Source: Enchytraeus crypticus
Lineage: Eukaryota; Annelida; Clitellata; Enchytraeida; Enchytraeidae
Length of the DNA: 64,000 bases
Assembly (NCBI GenBank): GCA_905160935.1
Contig: CAJHZI010000437.1
Coordinates: forward strand, 1-64,000
Direction: 5' to 3'
The stretch's first letter is position 1; every line of letters starts with the position of its first letter. The notes below the pieces were generated by a model. The model made no database searches. It saw only the letters and a program-made list of their open reading frames with translations, and had not been told where the DNA came from. The position numbers were made by a program, and so were the translations under genes. Positions 36,001 through 46,766 of this stretch are shown here, one piece after another.

Positions 36001-36634
36001 TGACACTAAATACCTTTCAGCCCTTGTTTGACATATAGCATATGTTATATTTATTCTTGTATCGTTTGTTTTTTGCTTGCCTATTTAATTACCTTTTTTA
36101 CTTGTTCTTTACATCTTGCCCGTTGTCACTGTGCATTATGAGTGTTTTTACACATGTGATATGAGCTTTTTTACTATATTATGTTAGTTATTAGCTGTAT
36201 ATACGCTGTTGTATCATGCTGATTGTGTATTTAATTTAAATTTAATTACATTAATTTAATTGTTTATTTCCAGCCGCCGCCGTCGCTCGCACTCAGACAG
36301 CCGCTCGAGGAGCCGTAGCCGCAGCGACAGACGGGGACGCAAGAGAAGCCACAGTCGCAGCGGCTCACGCAGTGGCAAGAGAAGTCACCGGCGTAGCCGC
36401 AGCGACAGCCGAGACAGGAGCGAGAGTCGTGGAAAGAAGCGGGATAGGAGTGCCAGCTCTAGGGATAAGGGAAGCCGCAAGAGAAGTGAAAGTCCACGGG
36501 ACAAAAGAAGAAGTGAAAGTCCTGAGAAGAGAAGTCGTGACAGAAGCGAAAGTCCGCGAGATCAGAGGAGCCACAGTCGGGATAGAAGCGCTGAGAATGG
36601 TCGCAGTAGATCTAGGTCACGCAGTGCCGACTAG
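31040..36634 (+). CDS. SR splicing factor, SRSF4/5/6 type
   Basis: Coding exons: 31040-31159, 31561-31631, 31955-32092, 32796-32865, 34292-34365, 35235-35345 and 36274-36634; 314 residues with consistent phases. RRM1 (1-72) opens [20 protein letters not shown] and carries RNP1-like NGYAFV. A glycine/arginine hinge follows (about 75-105). RRM2 (about 119-190) has [10 protein letters not shown], the hallmark of the SRSF4/5/6 and Drosophila B52 group, and ends [12 protein letters not shown]. The last exon encodes a 120-residue RS domain rich in RS, SR and RD dipeptides, the target of SR kinases. The protein binds exonic enhancers and supports splice-site choice in the nucleus. SR genes are usually autoregulated by poison exons; none was identified here. 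Four introns host one C/D snoRNA each. An AATAAA follows at 36731. Confidence 0.92.
32374..32457 (+). ncRNA. C/D-box snoRNA, copy 2 (intron before RRM2)
   Basis: A 7-bp terminal stem AGAGCAC/GTGCTCT encloses GTGATGA (C), TTTTCTTTCGGGTCTGA (guide plus D'), AGAACCAACGTGTAAC and ACTGA (D). It is the cleanest of the four for closed-stem geometry and lies between the exons ending 32092 and starting 32796. Confidence 0.88.
32969..33026. repeat. (AT)n microsatellite
   Basis: Pure AT array in an SR gene intron, upstream of the third snoRNA. Confidence 0.9.
33136..33230 (+). ncRNA. C/D-box snoRNA, copy 3 (diverged)
   Basis: ATGATGA C box, guide TTTTCTTTCGGGT, then a degenerate D' (CAGA directly after the guide, with CTGA four bases later). 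CAGAACCAACGTGTAAC is conserved and the D box is CTGA. Outer stem GATTGC/GCAATC and inner GTAC/GTAC. The altered D' would shift or weaken guiding if CTGA rather than CAGA is read as the box. Confidence 0.75.
33361..33450. repeat. GATGATGGGCAT simple repeats
   Basis: ATGATGATGGGC and related GAT/GGGTCA repeats in an SR gene intron; no other signal seen. Confidence 0.7.
34425..34545 (+). repeat. Family C repeat copy with (TTG)n tail
   Basis: TTTTGGAATTTTTGCACCGT, then TTGGACCTTC, GCTCGCCGGCTTG, TTCTCGATGTTGTCATTTAT, TAGCACTGT and a TTGTTGTTG tail. A good example of the full unit. Confidence 0.6.
35346..35505 (+). repeat. Tandem repeat directly after an SR gene donor
   Basis: Three imperfect units of about 55-65 bp begin at the donor: GAGTCAACAGTCCTCTT, AAAACTT and TTGTTATTCTGT recur. 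It starts with the donor's own GTGAGTCAACAG, so the donor sequence is part of the first unit. Confidence 0.65.
35615..35762 (+). mobile_element. SINE-B family copy, 5'-truncated
   Basis: Keeps CTGAGAGCATAATCTCAGGC, CACAGGACTGGTTAAACGG, then CCTAACGG and ATATCAACATAGTTGA, ending CACTATGATG. The head with the B box is missing. Confidence 0.6.
35833..35916 (+). ncRNA. C/D-box snoRNA, copy 4 (last SR gene intron)
   Basis: Terminal stem GAGCAC/GTGCTC, C box GTGATGA, guide TTTTCTTTCGGGT with D' CTGA, AGAACCAACGTGTAAC, D box CTGA. Nearly identical to copies 1 and 2 within the boxes and guide but different in flanks, so the RNA core is what is conserved. Confidence 0.87.
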
Positions 36635-36730
36635 ACACGAGGCTTGTGGAAGACTCTATAGCATGCGGAACAGTGTCGTGTCTGAGTTTAGCGTGTGATT
36701 CTAACTCGTGCCTCCTCCTGACACGATGTC

Positions 36731-36736
36731 AATAAA
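36731..36736 (+). promoter_or_regulatory. Poly(A) signal of the SR gene
   Basis: AATAAA about 97 bp after the stop codon, followed by a GT-rich stretch. Confidence 0.7.
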
Positions 36737-38307
36737 ATATTCGTGTAAGTATGGTCCCGCTTGTATGAGTTACCTGTGCGAGAGTCGACTCAAGAGAGAA
36801 AGGACTGGATATGTGTGGACTGATAGTTGGAGCTATCGTTAGGTTGATAGGTCTGATAGGCGGAGCTATTGTTAGATTTGGACTAATAGGTGGAGCTGTC
36901 ATCATAGTGTGAGAGGAGCGGTTGCACAGTTTAGAGGTTCTGAAATATTAGTAAATTGCAGTGATATGGACAGTCGCAGAAGTTGTTTTGTATATATTGC
37001 TTTTCTATATATTGGTTTGTCTGTATAGAGATGTTCTTGTGAAACAGTTTAAGATTATATGTAGTCGGTCATTGCTAACATTGCGGTGCTGTTAAAAGAA
37101 TACCTTATTAAATACTAAGAACATTTGCATGGATTTCATTTAGTAATAATTTCAAGTCTCTAGAACTAAATTTTAAACTTATATAAATTACAACATTAGT
37201 CTTATCCTGTAAATCAGTTTCATCACTGTCGCATGTTTTTCGGACCATTGTATACTTGAAATTATGTACTTGAGAAAATGATTTTACTGTAAACTTCATG
37301 GGTCAGCTTTTTCTCTTTTTCATATTCCCGAGAGGCTGTCATTGATAACTACAGATTACATTTTTCAAGGCTCTGGTAGTTAGTGCTACTGTGGAAATGT
37401 GTCAACGAGAGTAAGGGGCTGCCTCAGCTGGTAGATTCTAAGCTGGATTTGTTTCTTTTAAAGTGCGATGTTGATCTTGTTTGGCAATTCTTTCGTGTCA
37501 GAATCATATTTTCTCATATCATGTCAGAATCAAAACTATGTCTCAAGTATTAGGCTCGTTGCATTTGTAGAATGAAGAATGTAGACAAGTAGTGATGTAG
37601 GCCAATCTTTATTCATCAAATAAAGGCATTGACATCCATATACACCTAAACATGATATATAGAAGAGAGGAAATTTAGCAGAAATTTTACATTTAATTTT
37701 TATACATAGATTATAGATTTGTGAGAACAAGCAGAAAATGTTAATTCTAGTGACTCACAAAACTCACTGAATGAAGAATATATATTTTAGATTAGGATTA
37801 AATGATTTTGAAACAATGTCATGATTATATTTAGATGTGTAGCATTAGTGCTTCCATTAAGATGATATAAATGATTATGCTACTATTCTGTGCGGCATAA
37901 TCGGTCTAGAGAAGTTGGTATTCTCTTTGGTTCTAATGCTATGTGGAGTTTCTTATTTTGTTAGTGATACTCTTTAAATATTAAACTACGAATAAAAGTT
38001 GTAATTTTTGAAATATCTACTCCTGGTTGTTTGGAAAAGTGTAATTAGAAAAGAACTTTTAGTTGAGATAACACGTTATTAAAAAGTATATAGCCTTATG
38101 TTTATTTTTAAAATTTTGAAGTAGAAATGACGTAATAAATTTACGAAGTGCACCAATTTGTGCACTATTGTGCACTTAGCTTAAATTTGTACTATATGTA
38201 GTTATAGTATGCATACTAAAATACTTTGGTGCAATAAAAGGTGTATATATAACTGACTAGTCGCCTTACGGCTTTCATAATGTCGTAGGAGAGAAATGGC
38301 CTAAAAA

Positions 38308-38431
38308 ACTAATGTTAACGTCAGTTTTCTCACTCGAAAGCGATGTCAGTGACGGGCGAGCCCAGGATTTGAACCCCACACATACTGATCCGTGGTATAA
38401 TTTCTTACCGACATCGCCACTGGCTCCAGCC
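38308..38431 (-). mobile_element. SINE-A family copy
   Basis: Full reverse copy: GTTAACGTCAG end, CACTCGAAAGCGATGTCAGT, GAGCCCAGGATTTGAACCCC, then CATCGCCACTGGCTCCAGCC. Confidence 0.7.
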
Positions 38432-38584
38432 GCGAGTTAATTGTATTTAACTGAGAAGATTTAAAGTCTACGTTTCCTTCGCTCAAGCCTGTTTCTCTTT
38501 TTTGCACTATGACTATGCTATATTCATGACTATAAGGGCCTAGCTAGCTGTTGTCTTGTAAATCATGGACAGTATTAATAGTAA

Positions 38585-38705
38585 TAACAGCAATTAGAGT
38601 GCTGCTGTCATCAATAACAATAGCGAGCACTAAAGAGTCAAAATCAAGCCGGCGAGCAAAAGGAAGCTCCAAAACGGTGCAAAATCCAGAGATCAGTCTA
38701 AAGTA
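38585..38705 (-). repeat. Family C repeat copy
   Basis: AATTAGAGTGCTGCTGTCAT, GCGAGCACTA, AAGCCGGCGAGCAAAAGGA and GGTGCAAAATCCAGA. Reverse orientation. Confidence 0.6.
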
Positions 38706-39252
38706 GTACACTCAAAGACATTATACTCCTATTGATGCAGAATGTAGCGCTGCATACACTAACTGTAGAAACCTGGGCATTGGTGCAATTCTAAAATTAT
38801 CCATTATCACTAGGTACTACAATGTCAGACCTCTACGGACGGTATTTCTGAAGGTTTCAGTTATGTAAGTTAATAAAAATTGATTTTAAAATCAATCAAT
38901 ATTCATGTATGTTTGACTGTGGTAAGGGCGCTTTAAATTGTACCAGAACCCAGAATTAGTACAGTTAATCCATATCGGTTAGCTTAAGATAACAGGTACG
39001 GAAATAGACCCGTTTTATGGTGTTGCGTATTTTATTGTATTGTGGTAAACAAGTGATCAATAGGGTCAAACATTTCGTTCCAATTTTAAATGACTGCATC
39101 AATTCTGCGTAGAAGTCGTCAACGCTGCTGCGTCGTCTGATCGTAGTATAATAATTATCCAATATCCAGTTGTTAAAGTCTCTGTAGTGCGCTCTCTAAA
39201 ACTCAGGGCCCTAAAATTTATTCCGGGTCTAAAATTAATTAAAATAATCTGC

Positions 39253-39408
39253 CTCCTGGCCTCTACAATTAACACGCGGGCCGCTTACTTAACTCCTGGC
39301 CTCTACAATTAACACGCGGGCCGCTTACTTAACTCCTGGCCTCTACAATTAACACGCGGGCCGCTTACTTAACTCCTGGCCTCTACAATTAACACGAGGG
39401 CCGCTTAC
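39253..39408. repeat. 40-bp tandem repeat, four copies
   Basis: Unit CTCCTGGCCTCTACAATTAA plus CACGCGGGCCGCTTACTTAA. The first three copies are identical; the fourth changes CGCGGG to CGAGGG and its end diverges. Near-identity implies very recent amplification. The unit is CpG-richer than its surroundings. Confidence 0.9.
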
Positions 39409-39792
39409 ATCATGTGCGACCCTGCGAGCCTTTACTATTAAACCAGATGATATATAATTAATTGAGAAAACAGGAATCTTTTAAGAGATACCGGTTGGGA
39501 ATTTGACAAAATTGTGGGATCTATATAGCCTATCGAAGCCTATAGCCTATATTATCAAAGGACACAGAAGCGCTGATCCCATGATATGTTCGTTGCTTAC
39601 ATTTGCTTCTGCTTTATGTCCGGATGCGAGTGAAGTCGCGAAGAAACGTTTAATTAATAGATCAGTCAATACGATTTTAGAGTACTAAACTATAGACGAT
39701 TACAACTTTAACTGCTACTGAACTGTTTAAACTAGAAACGTGAATGAAATAAAAATATGCACGGTAAGACTAAATTAAGTCTTAATTAAACC

Positions 39793-39930
39793 TGGCTGGA
39801 GCCAGTGGCGATGTTGGTAAGATACTCGACATCTGATCAGTACGTGCGGGGTTCAAATCCTGGGCTCGCCCGTCGCTGACATCGCTGTCGAGTAAGGAAA
39901 CTGGCGTTAACATTAGCTTTACCAGCTTTT
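39793..39930 (+). mobile_element. SINE-A family copy (near full length)
   Basis: GGCTGGAGCCAGTGGCGATG, TGCGGGGTTCAAATCCTGGG, GTAAGGAAACTGGCGTTAAC and ACCAGCTTTTTAC. A useful reference copy for the family. Confidence 0.7.
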
Positions 39931-40916
39931 TACTTTACCTTATAAATACCGATGCGCTTACAGCTTTCTGAGATTTTACTCTCTGATTGATGAATTGGGA
40001 CCAAATCTGTGACATAGTAAGATGCTTGTAGGTTTATTATATAGGTATATAGTGAGATAGCATCATAGCGGTAGCCTATACCTACGTTTAATTTGCGTTA
40101 TCTGTAAGAATAAAGGGTTCAGATTGCCGACCTGATTAGCTTTTAAGGCATCGAATATAGACACACGCAGTGTTGTGATTTCTCTGAAACGTTCACAGAA
40201 ATAAAACTCTGGAACTAAAAATAGCAGATTAATTATAACTTTTTTTAGTACAAAGGATATATAGGACCTACGTGACAAAATCTCTTTGTAGTATCTACAC
40301 TTCTACTGGCCAATGCGGTCCTAGCTTTTCGAAACGACGGCTTTTATTGGATTACAGTTCTTGCAGATTCGAAATCATTTAAAATAGATGATAGCTGCCC
40401 CAATTTAGTGACCTTGATGTTAAACCCTGGGCCCATATATACATGTATATAATCAAGTCACACTGTGCAGTATTGCTTATTGCTACTGTGCACGTATTGT
40501 ATAGGTTATCTGATGTTTGCTAAAACTGTTTTTTTTAAATATGACCAATGTATATAACTTATATTGATTGATATTTTGTATAGTTGGCATTTTAAAATAA
40601 AATTCTCTAATTTAGTTCAACTATTTCAGTCTATTTGACGATGCTTGAGGGCGCAGAAGCTTACAGAAATGACAACAGCTACTGTTGTCCAAGACAACAA
40701 TGAGCTTCATGGAATCAAATTAATATATATGAGCTGTGTTGGACCAGTTAAAGGTGCCGACCAAAAACCAGGAAGCCAGTCCAAGGTCTACGTGCTGGAT
40801 GTAGCCTTAATTAGAATATATCTCCGGAAAACATTTAAATTCAAGCCGTTCCTGCACAGCAACTGAACTAGTCTTTACACTTTAGTAGACCTACAGTCAT
40901 GTATAAGATAGCCACC

Positions 40917-41010
<94 letters not shown>
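40917..41010. repeat. (TA)n microsatellite
   Basis: Long TA arrays immediately downstream of the stop codon of the minus-strand channel gene. Confidence 0.9.
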
Positions 41011-41011
<1 letters not shown>

Positions 41012-41028
41012 GTATATACATAGAAGTT

Positions 41029-43500
41029 TTAAAGTCTAGAAGTGCTATGCTCATTGTTGTTTATAACTGACTTCCGGTCGTCATTTGTAAATCCCAGTTC
41101 GACCAGTAGAATCCAATAAAAGAGTTCAAGAAGCTCGACTATAGTGATGGCAGTAACGTCCAGCCACAGGCTCAGAGTTCCTCCAACATTAGACATCAGA
41201 GAATCCCACGTCATCGATGCCGAGTCAGTCAGCACGTGCAATCCTCTCTTAGAAAACTGAACCTTAAGTCTCAGGAAATTCTTCCTAATTAGGTTAATGC
41301 TATCAACTCGCTTCAGCGTTTCCGAGTCATTCACTAGCCCTTCCTCGTTGTCCCGGAGTACGGATTCGTACTGGTCGAATCGTGTGGAGTAGACGGGATT
41401 GTCGCGGATGGAGTATTGGTAGAAGGCCAGCTCGTAGGTTCGGTGAGGCCACTTTGTCAGACTTGTGCCTACGTTGTAGCTCACTTCTCTACAGGGTACG
41501 GGGCAGTGGCAGGGTATGCCGGTCAGATTAGAACGAACAGCCCCAGCGCACTGTAGCTGTCTTAAGCCAGATTCTATTAAATTGGTAGAGAAAGATTTCC
41601 ATGTTGCGTTGAAATGAATCCAGTGATGTGTCGGTGATTGTTCTGTGTGATTCCAGTACCGGCTTGTATCCTGCGGTTGTTAAAACATGGTATAATTATT
41701 TACGAATAATTATTTATAATTTATATTAATTATTTATATTATTTACATGTATATTGTAATGTATAACAATGGCAATGATTTAAACCACACAGATGGGATG
41801 ATAGAGTTTTTACTGTGCAGCCCAATTTCCAGATAAATAAAAAAATTAAAGGTAGAGTTAAGTGACCTAAGGCAACAATAAAAGTCTGCTTGAATGGGCT
41901 TATATAGGCCTAGGTCTATTTATGGGTACTAGTTAAGTATCGAAAAAGTAGCTATTATAGTAATCTAGGCCTTTATAGGTCTATTAATATAGATCATAGA
42001 AGGTAGAATGGAAGGAAATAGAGGCAGGGGCCGGCTGAGATTAGGTATGTTAGACGATTTAATGACCCACTCATATGTGGACATGAAGAGAAAAGCGGAA
42101 GATAGAGAAGAATGGAGGCGTCATATATCATGGACCTGCCAGTAGGCTGTGCACAACGAGAGAGAGACCTATATAATGAGTATGTACATGCAGTTCTTGA
42201 GAGATTACTTCAAATCTAGACAGTTAGTAAATGTGTTAACTGATAAGCAGAGAGAGAGAGAGAGAGAGAGAGAAAGAGCGATTGAGAAAGAGAGAGAGAG
42301 AGAGTAAGAGAGAGATAGAGAGTGACAGAGAGAGATTGAGAGTGACAGAGAGAGAGAGAGAGATAGAGAGTGACAGAAAGGGAGACAGAGAGAGAAAGAG
42401 ACAGAGAGACAGAAAGGAGAGATGGACAGGACACTATTTACCTGAAGATGAACATTTCCACACATGGAGTTGTTAACAATACTTAACTCGACGTCAGTAA
42501 AGGCTGCAGAGTTATCAATGCACCCGCACTGTCTCATCACCTGCCGCTGATAGCAGAGACTGTAGCAAGCGTCCAGGCTATATCGTAGGGCTCCAGGTCG
42601 TTCCCTGCAATCCTCCGTCAAATACTCGCAATCCACGCACCTCCCGTACGGAGCCGGCAGTCGAACCCGCAAGGTTTCGTCAACATTCAGAGTCGCCTCC
42701 GATCCAGCCGGGACATCTATACCTAAATCCTGATCCGGGTAAGTCCCCCAGGAGTGAACGATCACTCGGAGTCCGGTAGCATCCACCGGAAGCATTATCA
42801 TCTCGTCGTAGAAATGTATAAGATCATCCGATAGATCCTCTAAATACAGAACAACTGTCATTCCGCGGAAGCTCTGGACGTATTCCGCTGGGAGATGTAT
42901 CGTTGCGCATTTTCCAAACAGAGGAGCAAACGAGATGTAGGTGATGTTGTCGCAGCTGACGTTCTGGGCTGCGTCGTCGCTCATGATCCATAAGGTAAAG
43001 AAGCAAGTCTTGACCAGTGTGCTGTCAGAGGGACGTAGCTGATCCGCCGATCTATGAAGATTCGCGAAATATCCGTTGGGTGATTTGAGATACGTTAAAG
43101 CGGATTTATAATCGGTGGATTTATTTGAAACGGATCGTAAAGCAAGCGCAATTTTTCCAGATTCTTCCAAATCGTCGACAACATCGAGATACTGGTCGTA
43201 TCTTATTTGTCCTTTCCAATCGTTGTTGAACGGATTTATTCGACAAACGGTGACGTCCGGAAAAAGAGGATTTTCCATGGATTGCCTGACTTGGACGTTC
43301 ACGGGAAAGCTGATGTATGATTGGATGACATTGTATAATTGAAATACAGCGAAAGCGGTGCAAGAGAGTATCGTGGATATCCAAATAATTTTGTTTCTGG
43401 CGCCAGTAGACTTTGCTATGTGTGATATAGACCTCACAGACGTTAACTCGATGGCTCTCCTTATTTCAGATCTGCTGGTTGGTTCTGCCGCTGTAGCCAT
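41029..43500 (-). CDS. DEG/ENaC-family sodium channel subunit (two exons)
   Basis: Exons 43500-42442 and 41670-41029 join in phase 0, giving 566 residues. The first transmembrane helix (about 38-60) is followed by FPDVTVCRINPF (80-91), the family's post-M1 signature. The large extracellular domain has N-glycosylation sequons and the cysteine-rich cluster CVDCEYLTEDC...CYSLCYQRQVMRQCGCID, then PCHCPVPC. M2 (about 510-543) reads SNVGGTLSLWL, then DVTAITIVELLELFYW. The position that is normally the G/S-x-S selectivity filter is D-V-T here. The N-terminal His-Gly gating motif is not evident (HIAKS). It should form a trimeric cation channel at the plasma membrane; ligand or proton gating is unknown. 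The ATG at 43500 is used; sequence upstream is not open from an ATG. The intron holds a LINE fragment and a GA array. Confidence 0.88.
42045..42160 (+). mobile_element. LINE 3' end fragment (sense to +)
   Basis: AGATTAGGTATGTTAGACGA, ACCCACTCATATGTGGACAT, GAAGAGAAAAGCGGAAGATA, CATGGACCTGCCAGTAGGC. Encodes the RLGMLDDL...MKRKAEDREEWR end of the ORF2 seen at 51389-52780, here as a 5'-truncated fragment. Confidence 0.7.
42247..42420. repeat. (GA)n-rich microsatellite
   Basis: GA array with GACAGA interruptions immediately downstream of the first channel exon donor on the minus strand. Confidence 0.9.
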
Positions 43501-45038
43501 TTTCAAGCTGATCAGTAAATTAATTAATTCAGACTATTAATAATAATTAATTCAGGGAATACAAATAGTTTAGAGCTTGAATTGCTGTTAATTTCGTAAT
43601 TCTGCTAACAATTAGAAAAGTTTTATAAACTTCTGTCTTATAAAAGTGTTATAAACTTCTGCTACTACGATACTACAGTAGAATGACAAAATATAGGAGG
43701 CTGAAGCCTTCGCATTAAATATGCTCGAAACATACTTTATAGAACTCGTCTGTTATATTTTGTTAGTCTGTAATATTTTGTTAGTCCTTGATATTTGTCT
43801 TTAAGAAAACAGGAAATTGAAAATCTTCAATAAACTCGATAACTACTGCATTCGATAAATTTATTTTAATCTAAAGTAAGCATAGATTAGCATCAATTTT
43901 TAAGTTACAACTTCATGTACTTTTGAGATCTTATTTTAATATGTCCACAATATTTAATTCTCGTCGAAATCCTAAGTACCCGCTTATAAATCATGAAATA
44001 AATCAATGGCATGCTTTCATCGGGCGAGGAACCAAACGTTAAACCGTCGTCATCGTGTACTCCTAATCTCGTCATGACCAATCTCTACCTATATTATCGC
44101 CTTGTCAAACTTACTGGTATAGTAAAACCTGGTAAATCTAAGGTTAACGTCAGTTTCATCACTTAAAAGCGTGCCAGTGACGGGCGAGCCCAGGATTTGA
44201 ACCCCGCACATACTGATCCGCGGTCGCATATCTTACCGACATCGCCACTGGCTCCAACCAGTCTGCAGTCAGACGTGGACTAGTCAATCTAAACTGAAGC
44301 CCAACTCTCTTATTTAAAACTACACGTTCTACAAGCTCCTCCAGTGGATTTACCGGATGCACACACGTGATCAGGTTCCCTGTTGAAAGGTTCCCAGGTT
44401 CCAATACCAGCAGTCCATGATCTCTCCGGACTCTCTCTCACACAAGTGAGGATTTCCTGTGACTTTCCGTCACGGGATGTCCTATTGTTAGACCGGAGGT
44501 AGTTTTAACTTGCCGACGATTTTGAGCGCTTTCTTCAAAGCAGCGCTATTTAAAATTGTGTTTATACTCGACTGCTAAGATTTGACGTCAGTTTCCTGAG
44601 CGACAAAGCTGCCAGGAAATATAGCTGGATTCATATATTGATTGATTGAGTTAAATCGACTGTTTTATGAAGGTAAATGTTTATTTAACATTTAACACTT
44701 TGTAAGTATAGCTTCTTCCACTAATAAGCTATACTGAGAGTTTAGACAATAAACTATACTGACAGTTTAGACGGGTGATAAAATTTATCATAACTTAATT
44801 TTATTTTTATTCAATCAGCTTTCATCAATTTTCTCACTTCAGATATTTAAGTTGATTGCTTTATGTGGTATCAACTCTGTACGTAAATCTTAGCAACGCA
44901 ATTCATAACTGGATTACAGGATATTTCTCTTCATTTACGTTTACTACTGTATATCGCCGAATACTCTTCTGTAGACGTAAAGTGTGCTGGAAAATTAAAT
45001 GAATTCTCACCAAATCAGTGACTAATTTATTGAATGAA
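43501..45038. other. Intergenic, divergent promoter region
   Basis: Lies between the divergently transcribed channel and fucosyltransferase genes. It holds one SINE-A copy (44128-44260) and otherwise no recognisable element. Confidence 0.5.
44128..44260 (-). mobile_element. SINE-A family copy
   Basis: Reverse copy: AAGGTTAACGTCAGTTTCAT, GAGCCCAGGATTTGAACCCC, TGATCCGCGGTCG, CATCGCCACTGGCTCCAACC. Confidence 0.7.
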
Positions 45039-46700
45039 ATGAGACTACACTGCCTAATTACCCACAGCATCATTCTAGCTCTGTTTTTATTAACTACTCA
45101 GTTATGTTTCTCTTCACAAAACAGCGCAGTGGAAACAAATCCGCGCCATAAGGAACCGGATTCCCTAATTCTTGCAGAGATTAGGAATGCAAGTCTGAAT
45201 CCACTGACGTTGACTTTAATAGGGAAAGATGATTCGAAGGATAATGGTCTGAAGTGGATTTTCAACAGAAATGCTAAATCATCGAGAAAACGTACAAAGA
45301 TCGATCTCAGAGATGTATCGGATAATTCTTTGGATATCAGATCTCCGGATACGAGTCATTTATCAGGACTACTACGTCCAAAATCAAGTAATTTCAACCT
45401 AAAACACGTCGGAATTAATATCCAGACTATCAATGACATCTTTCCACTGCGCAGTTACTCATCCTTAAATCCTCTCACACCAATCCTCAGCGGTGATTCC
45501 ACTTCTAGAAAACAAAAAACTCCCTCTCACCACCTCATCTTAACCCCTCCCTCCTCTTCCGCACGTCTGGGTAACTCCATGTTCATATACGCCTCTCAGA
45601 TAGGAATAGCTTCCAGTGCGTCCTTGATCCCAGTCTACCCTGACAGCGGTGTGCTACGCCAGTACTTCAACATCAGCGCCGGGCTCAGCTCAAAAGTCCA
45701 AGTCAATGTCATTGCGGATACTCTGCTGGAGCGACATCCGTGCCGCTATGACGGATCTTTTGGAAGACTGGATAACTCTAGAAACGTCAGACTCATTGGG
45801 TACTTCCAGTCGTGGAAATATTTCAAAGATGTCGAGTGGAAGATTAGAGAGGAGTTTCAGTTCAGTGAGAGGCAAAGACTTAAGGCTTCTTCGGCGCTTA
45901 TTGCGATCAGAGATTTGATAGGATTAGGCGATAAACAGCATGATGTTGTTTTTATAGGAGTGCATATTCGCAGAGGCGACATGCTGGAAGATTTCAACTT
46001 GCGAAATGGCTACACCGTATCAAATTCAGAATACATACAACGAGCCACTGGTTACTTTATTGACAAAATAAGCAAAAAAAGCCAAATAGTGTTTGTAGTT
46101 TGTAGCGACGATATGGAATGGAGTCTGCAAGAGTTTCCTAATTCGGTTGAAAAGTTTGTCAGAAATTCTACCAATTCGCAATTCACTCGTTTAAATCCAC
46201 TGCCATTCGATGAAACCATCAAAAACTCTTATAACAAAACTATTCAACTGCTTTCAGGTCTCACATCTTCGTCTTCCACTGGAACCATCAGAAACTCTAC
46301 AACCTCGACAAAAAAATCTCTTTACAATTCAAATTCTTCGCTGGAAACCTCACGTAATACAATACCTTCTAGATATAATACGACTTCCAAGTCAGCCAGA
46401 ATCTGTCCTATAAACAGATCCGGTACTCCAGTACAATCCACAGCATCCTCCATGCATTCCGGATCTGCTGCTACTGATCCCGTTGCAGTGTTTAACCTGG
46501 AGGGGTCCCAAGTGGAAGACTTGTTCCTGCTGGCACAGTGCAACCACACCATTGTGACGGTGGGATCTTTTGGTTGGTGGGCGGGGTTTCTTGCAGGGGG
46601 CGTGACTGTCTATGATAAGAGTTTTCCAAGGTCTGGATCAATCCTGGACTCTGGATTCAGTTCAGAGGATTACTTCCCGTCACACTGGATTGGAATGTGA
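45039..46700 (+). CDS. GT11 alpha-1,2-fucosyltransferase-like protein (intronless)
   Basis: 553 residues from the ATG at 45039; a GTG 21 bases upstream is in frame but not a likely start. A hydrophobic segment (about 6-26) is a type II Golgi anchor. A long polar stem precedes the catalytic domain. GT11 motifs in order: GNSMFIYASQIGIA (178-191), QSWKYF (257-262), HIRRGD (309-314, donor GDP-fucose binding), FVVCSDDMEW (352-361) and TVGSFGWWAGFLAGG (about 507-521). It should transfer fucose from GDP-fucose to the 2-position of galactose in glycans in the Golgi. Between the fourth and fifth motifs there is a Ser/Thr/Asn-rich insertion (about 365-485) with several N-glycosylation sequons, longer than in the usual family member as I recall it. 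The lack of introns is normal for many of these genes, or could reflect retroposition. Confidence 0.87.
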   Translation: MRLHCLITHSIILALFLLTTQLCFSSQNSAVETNPRHKEPDSLILAEIRNASLNPLTLTLIGKDDSKDNGLKWIFNRNAKSSRKRTKIDLRDVSDNSLDIRSPDTSHLSGLLRPKSSNFNLKHVGINIQTINDIFPLRSYSSLNPLTPILSGDSTSRKQKTPSHHLILTPPSSSARLGNSMFIYASQIGIASSASLIPVYPDSGVLRQYFNISAGLSSKVQVNVIADTLLERHPCRYDGSFGRLDNSRNVRLIGYFQSWKYFKDVEWKIREEFQFSERQRLKASSALIAIRDLIGLGDKQHDVVFIGVHIRRGDMLEDFNLRNGYTVSNSEYIQRATGYFIDKISKKSQIVFVVCSDDMEWSLQEFPNSVEKFVRNSTNSQFTRLNPLPFDETIKNSYNKTIQLLSGLTSSSSTGTIRNSTTSTKKSLYNSNSSLETSRNTIPSRYNTTSKSARICPINRSGTPVQSTASSMHSGSAATDPVAVFNLEGSQVEDLFLLAQCNHTIVTVGSFGWWAGFLAGGVTVYDKSFPRSGSILDSGFSSEDYFPSHWIGM

Positions 46701-46766
46701 TCACATGATCACTGGCAAAGATGAGAATATTGTAAAGAGATTATCATGTTTGCGTTAATGTCAGTT

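Larger units (their letters stand above)
36740..41028. other. Intergenic region with repeats
   Basis: No supported gene. Contents: SINE-A copies (38308-38431 minus, 39793-39930 plus), family C copies (38585-38705, about 40655-40870), a 40-bp tandem repeat (39253-39408) and TA arrays (40917-41010). The short frame at 39503-39688 has no visible splice context. Confidence 0.6.

Noticed and set aside
39503-39688. 61-codon frame of ordinary composition
   Set aside because: No start context, splice sites or recognised motif; kept out for lack of support.
40645-40866. 73-codon frame
   Set aside because: Lies in a diverged family C repeat copy.
42205-42441. Serine/leucine-rich C-terminal extension of the channel frame
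   Set aside because: It is intron read-through into a GA/TC array after a good GTAAAT donor; splicing to 41670 restores the family's second transmembrane segment.
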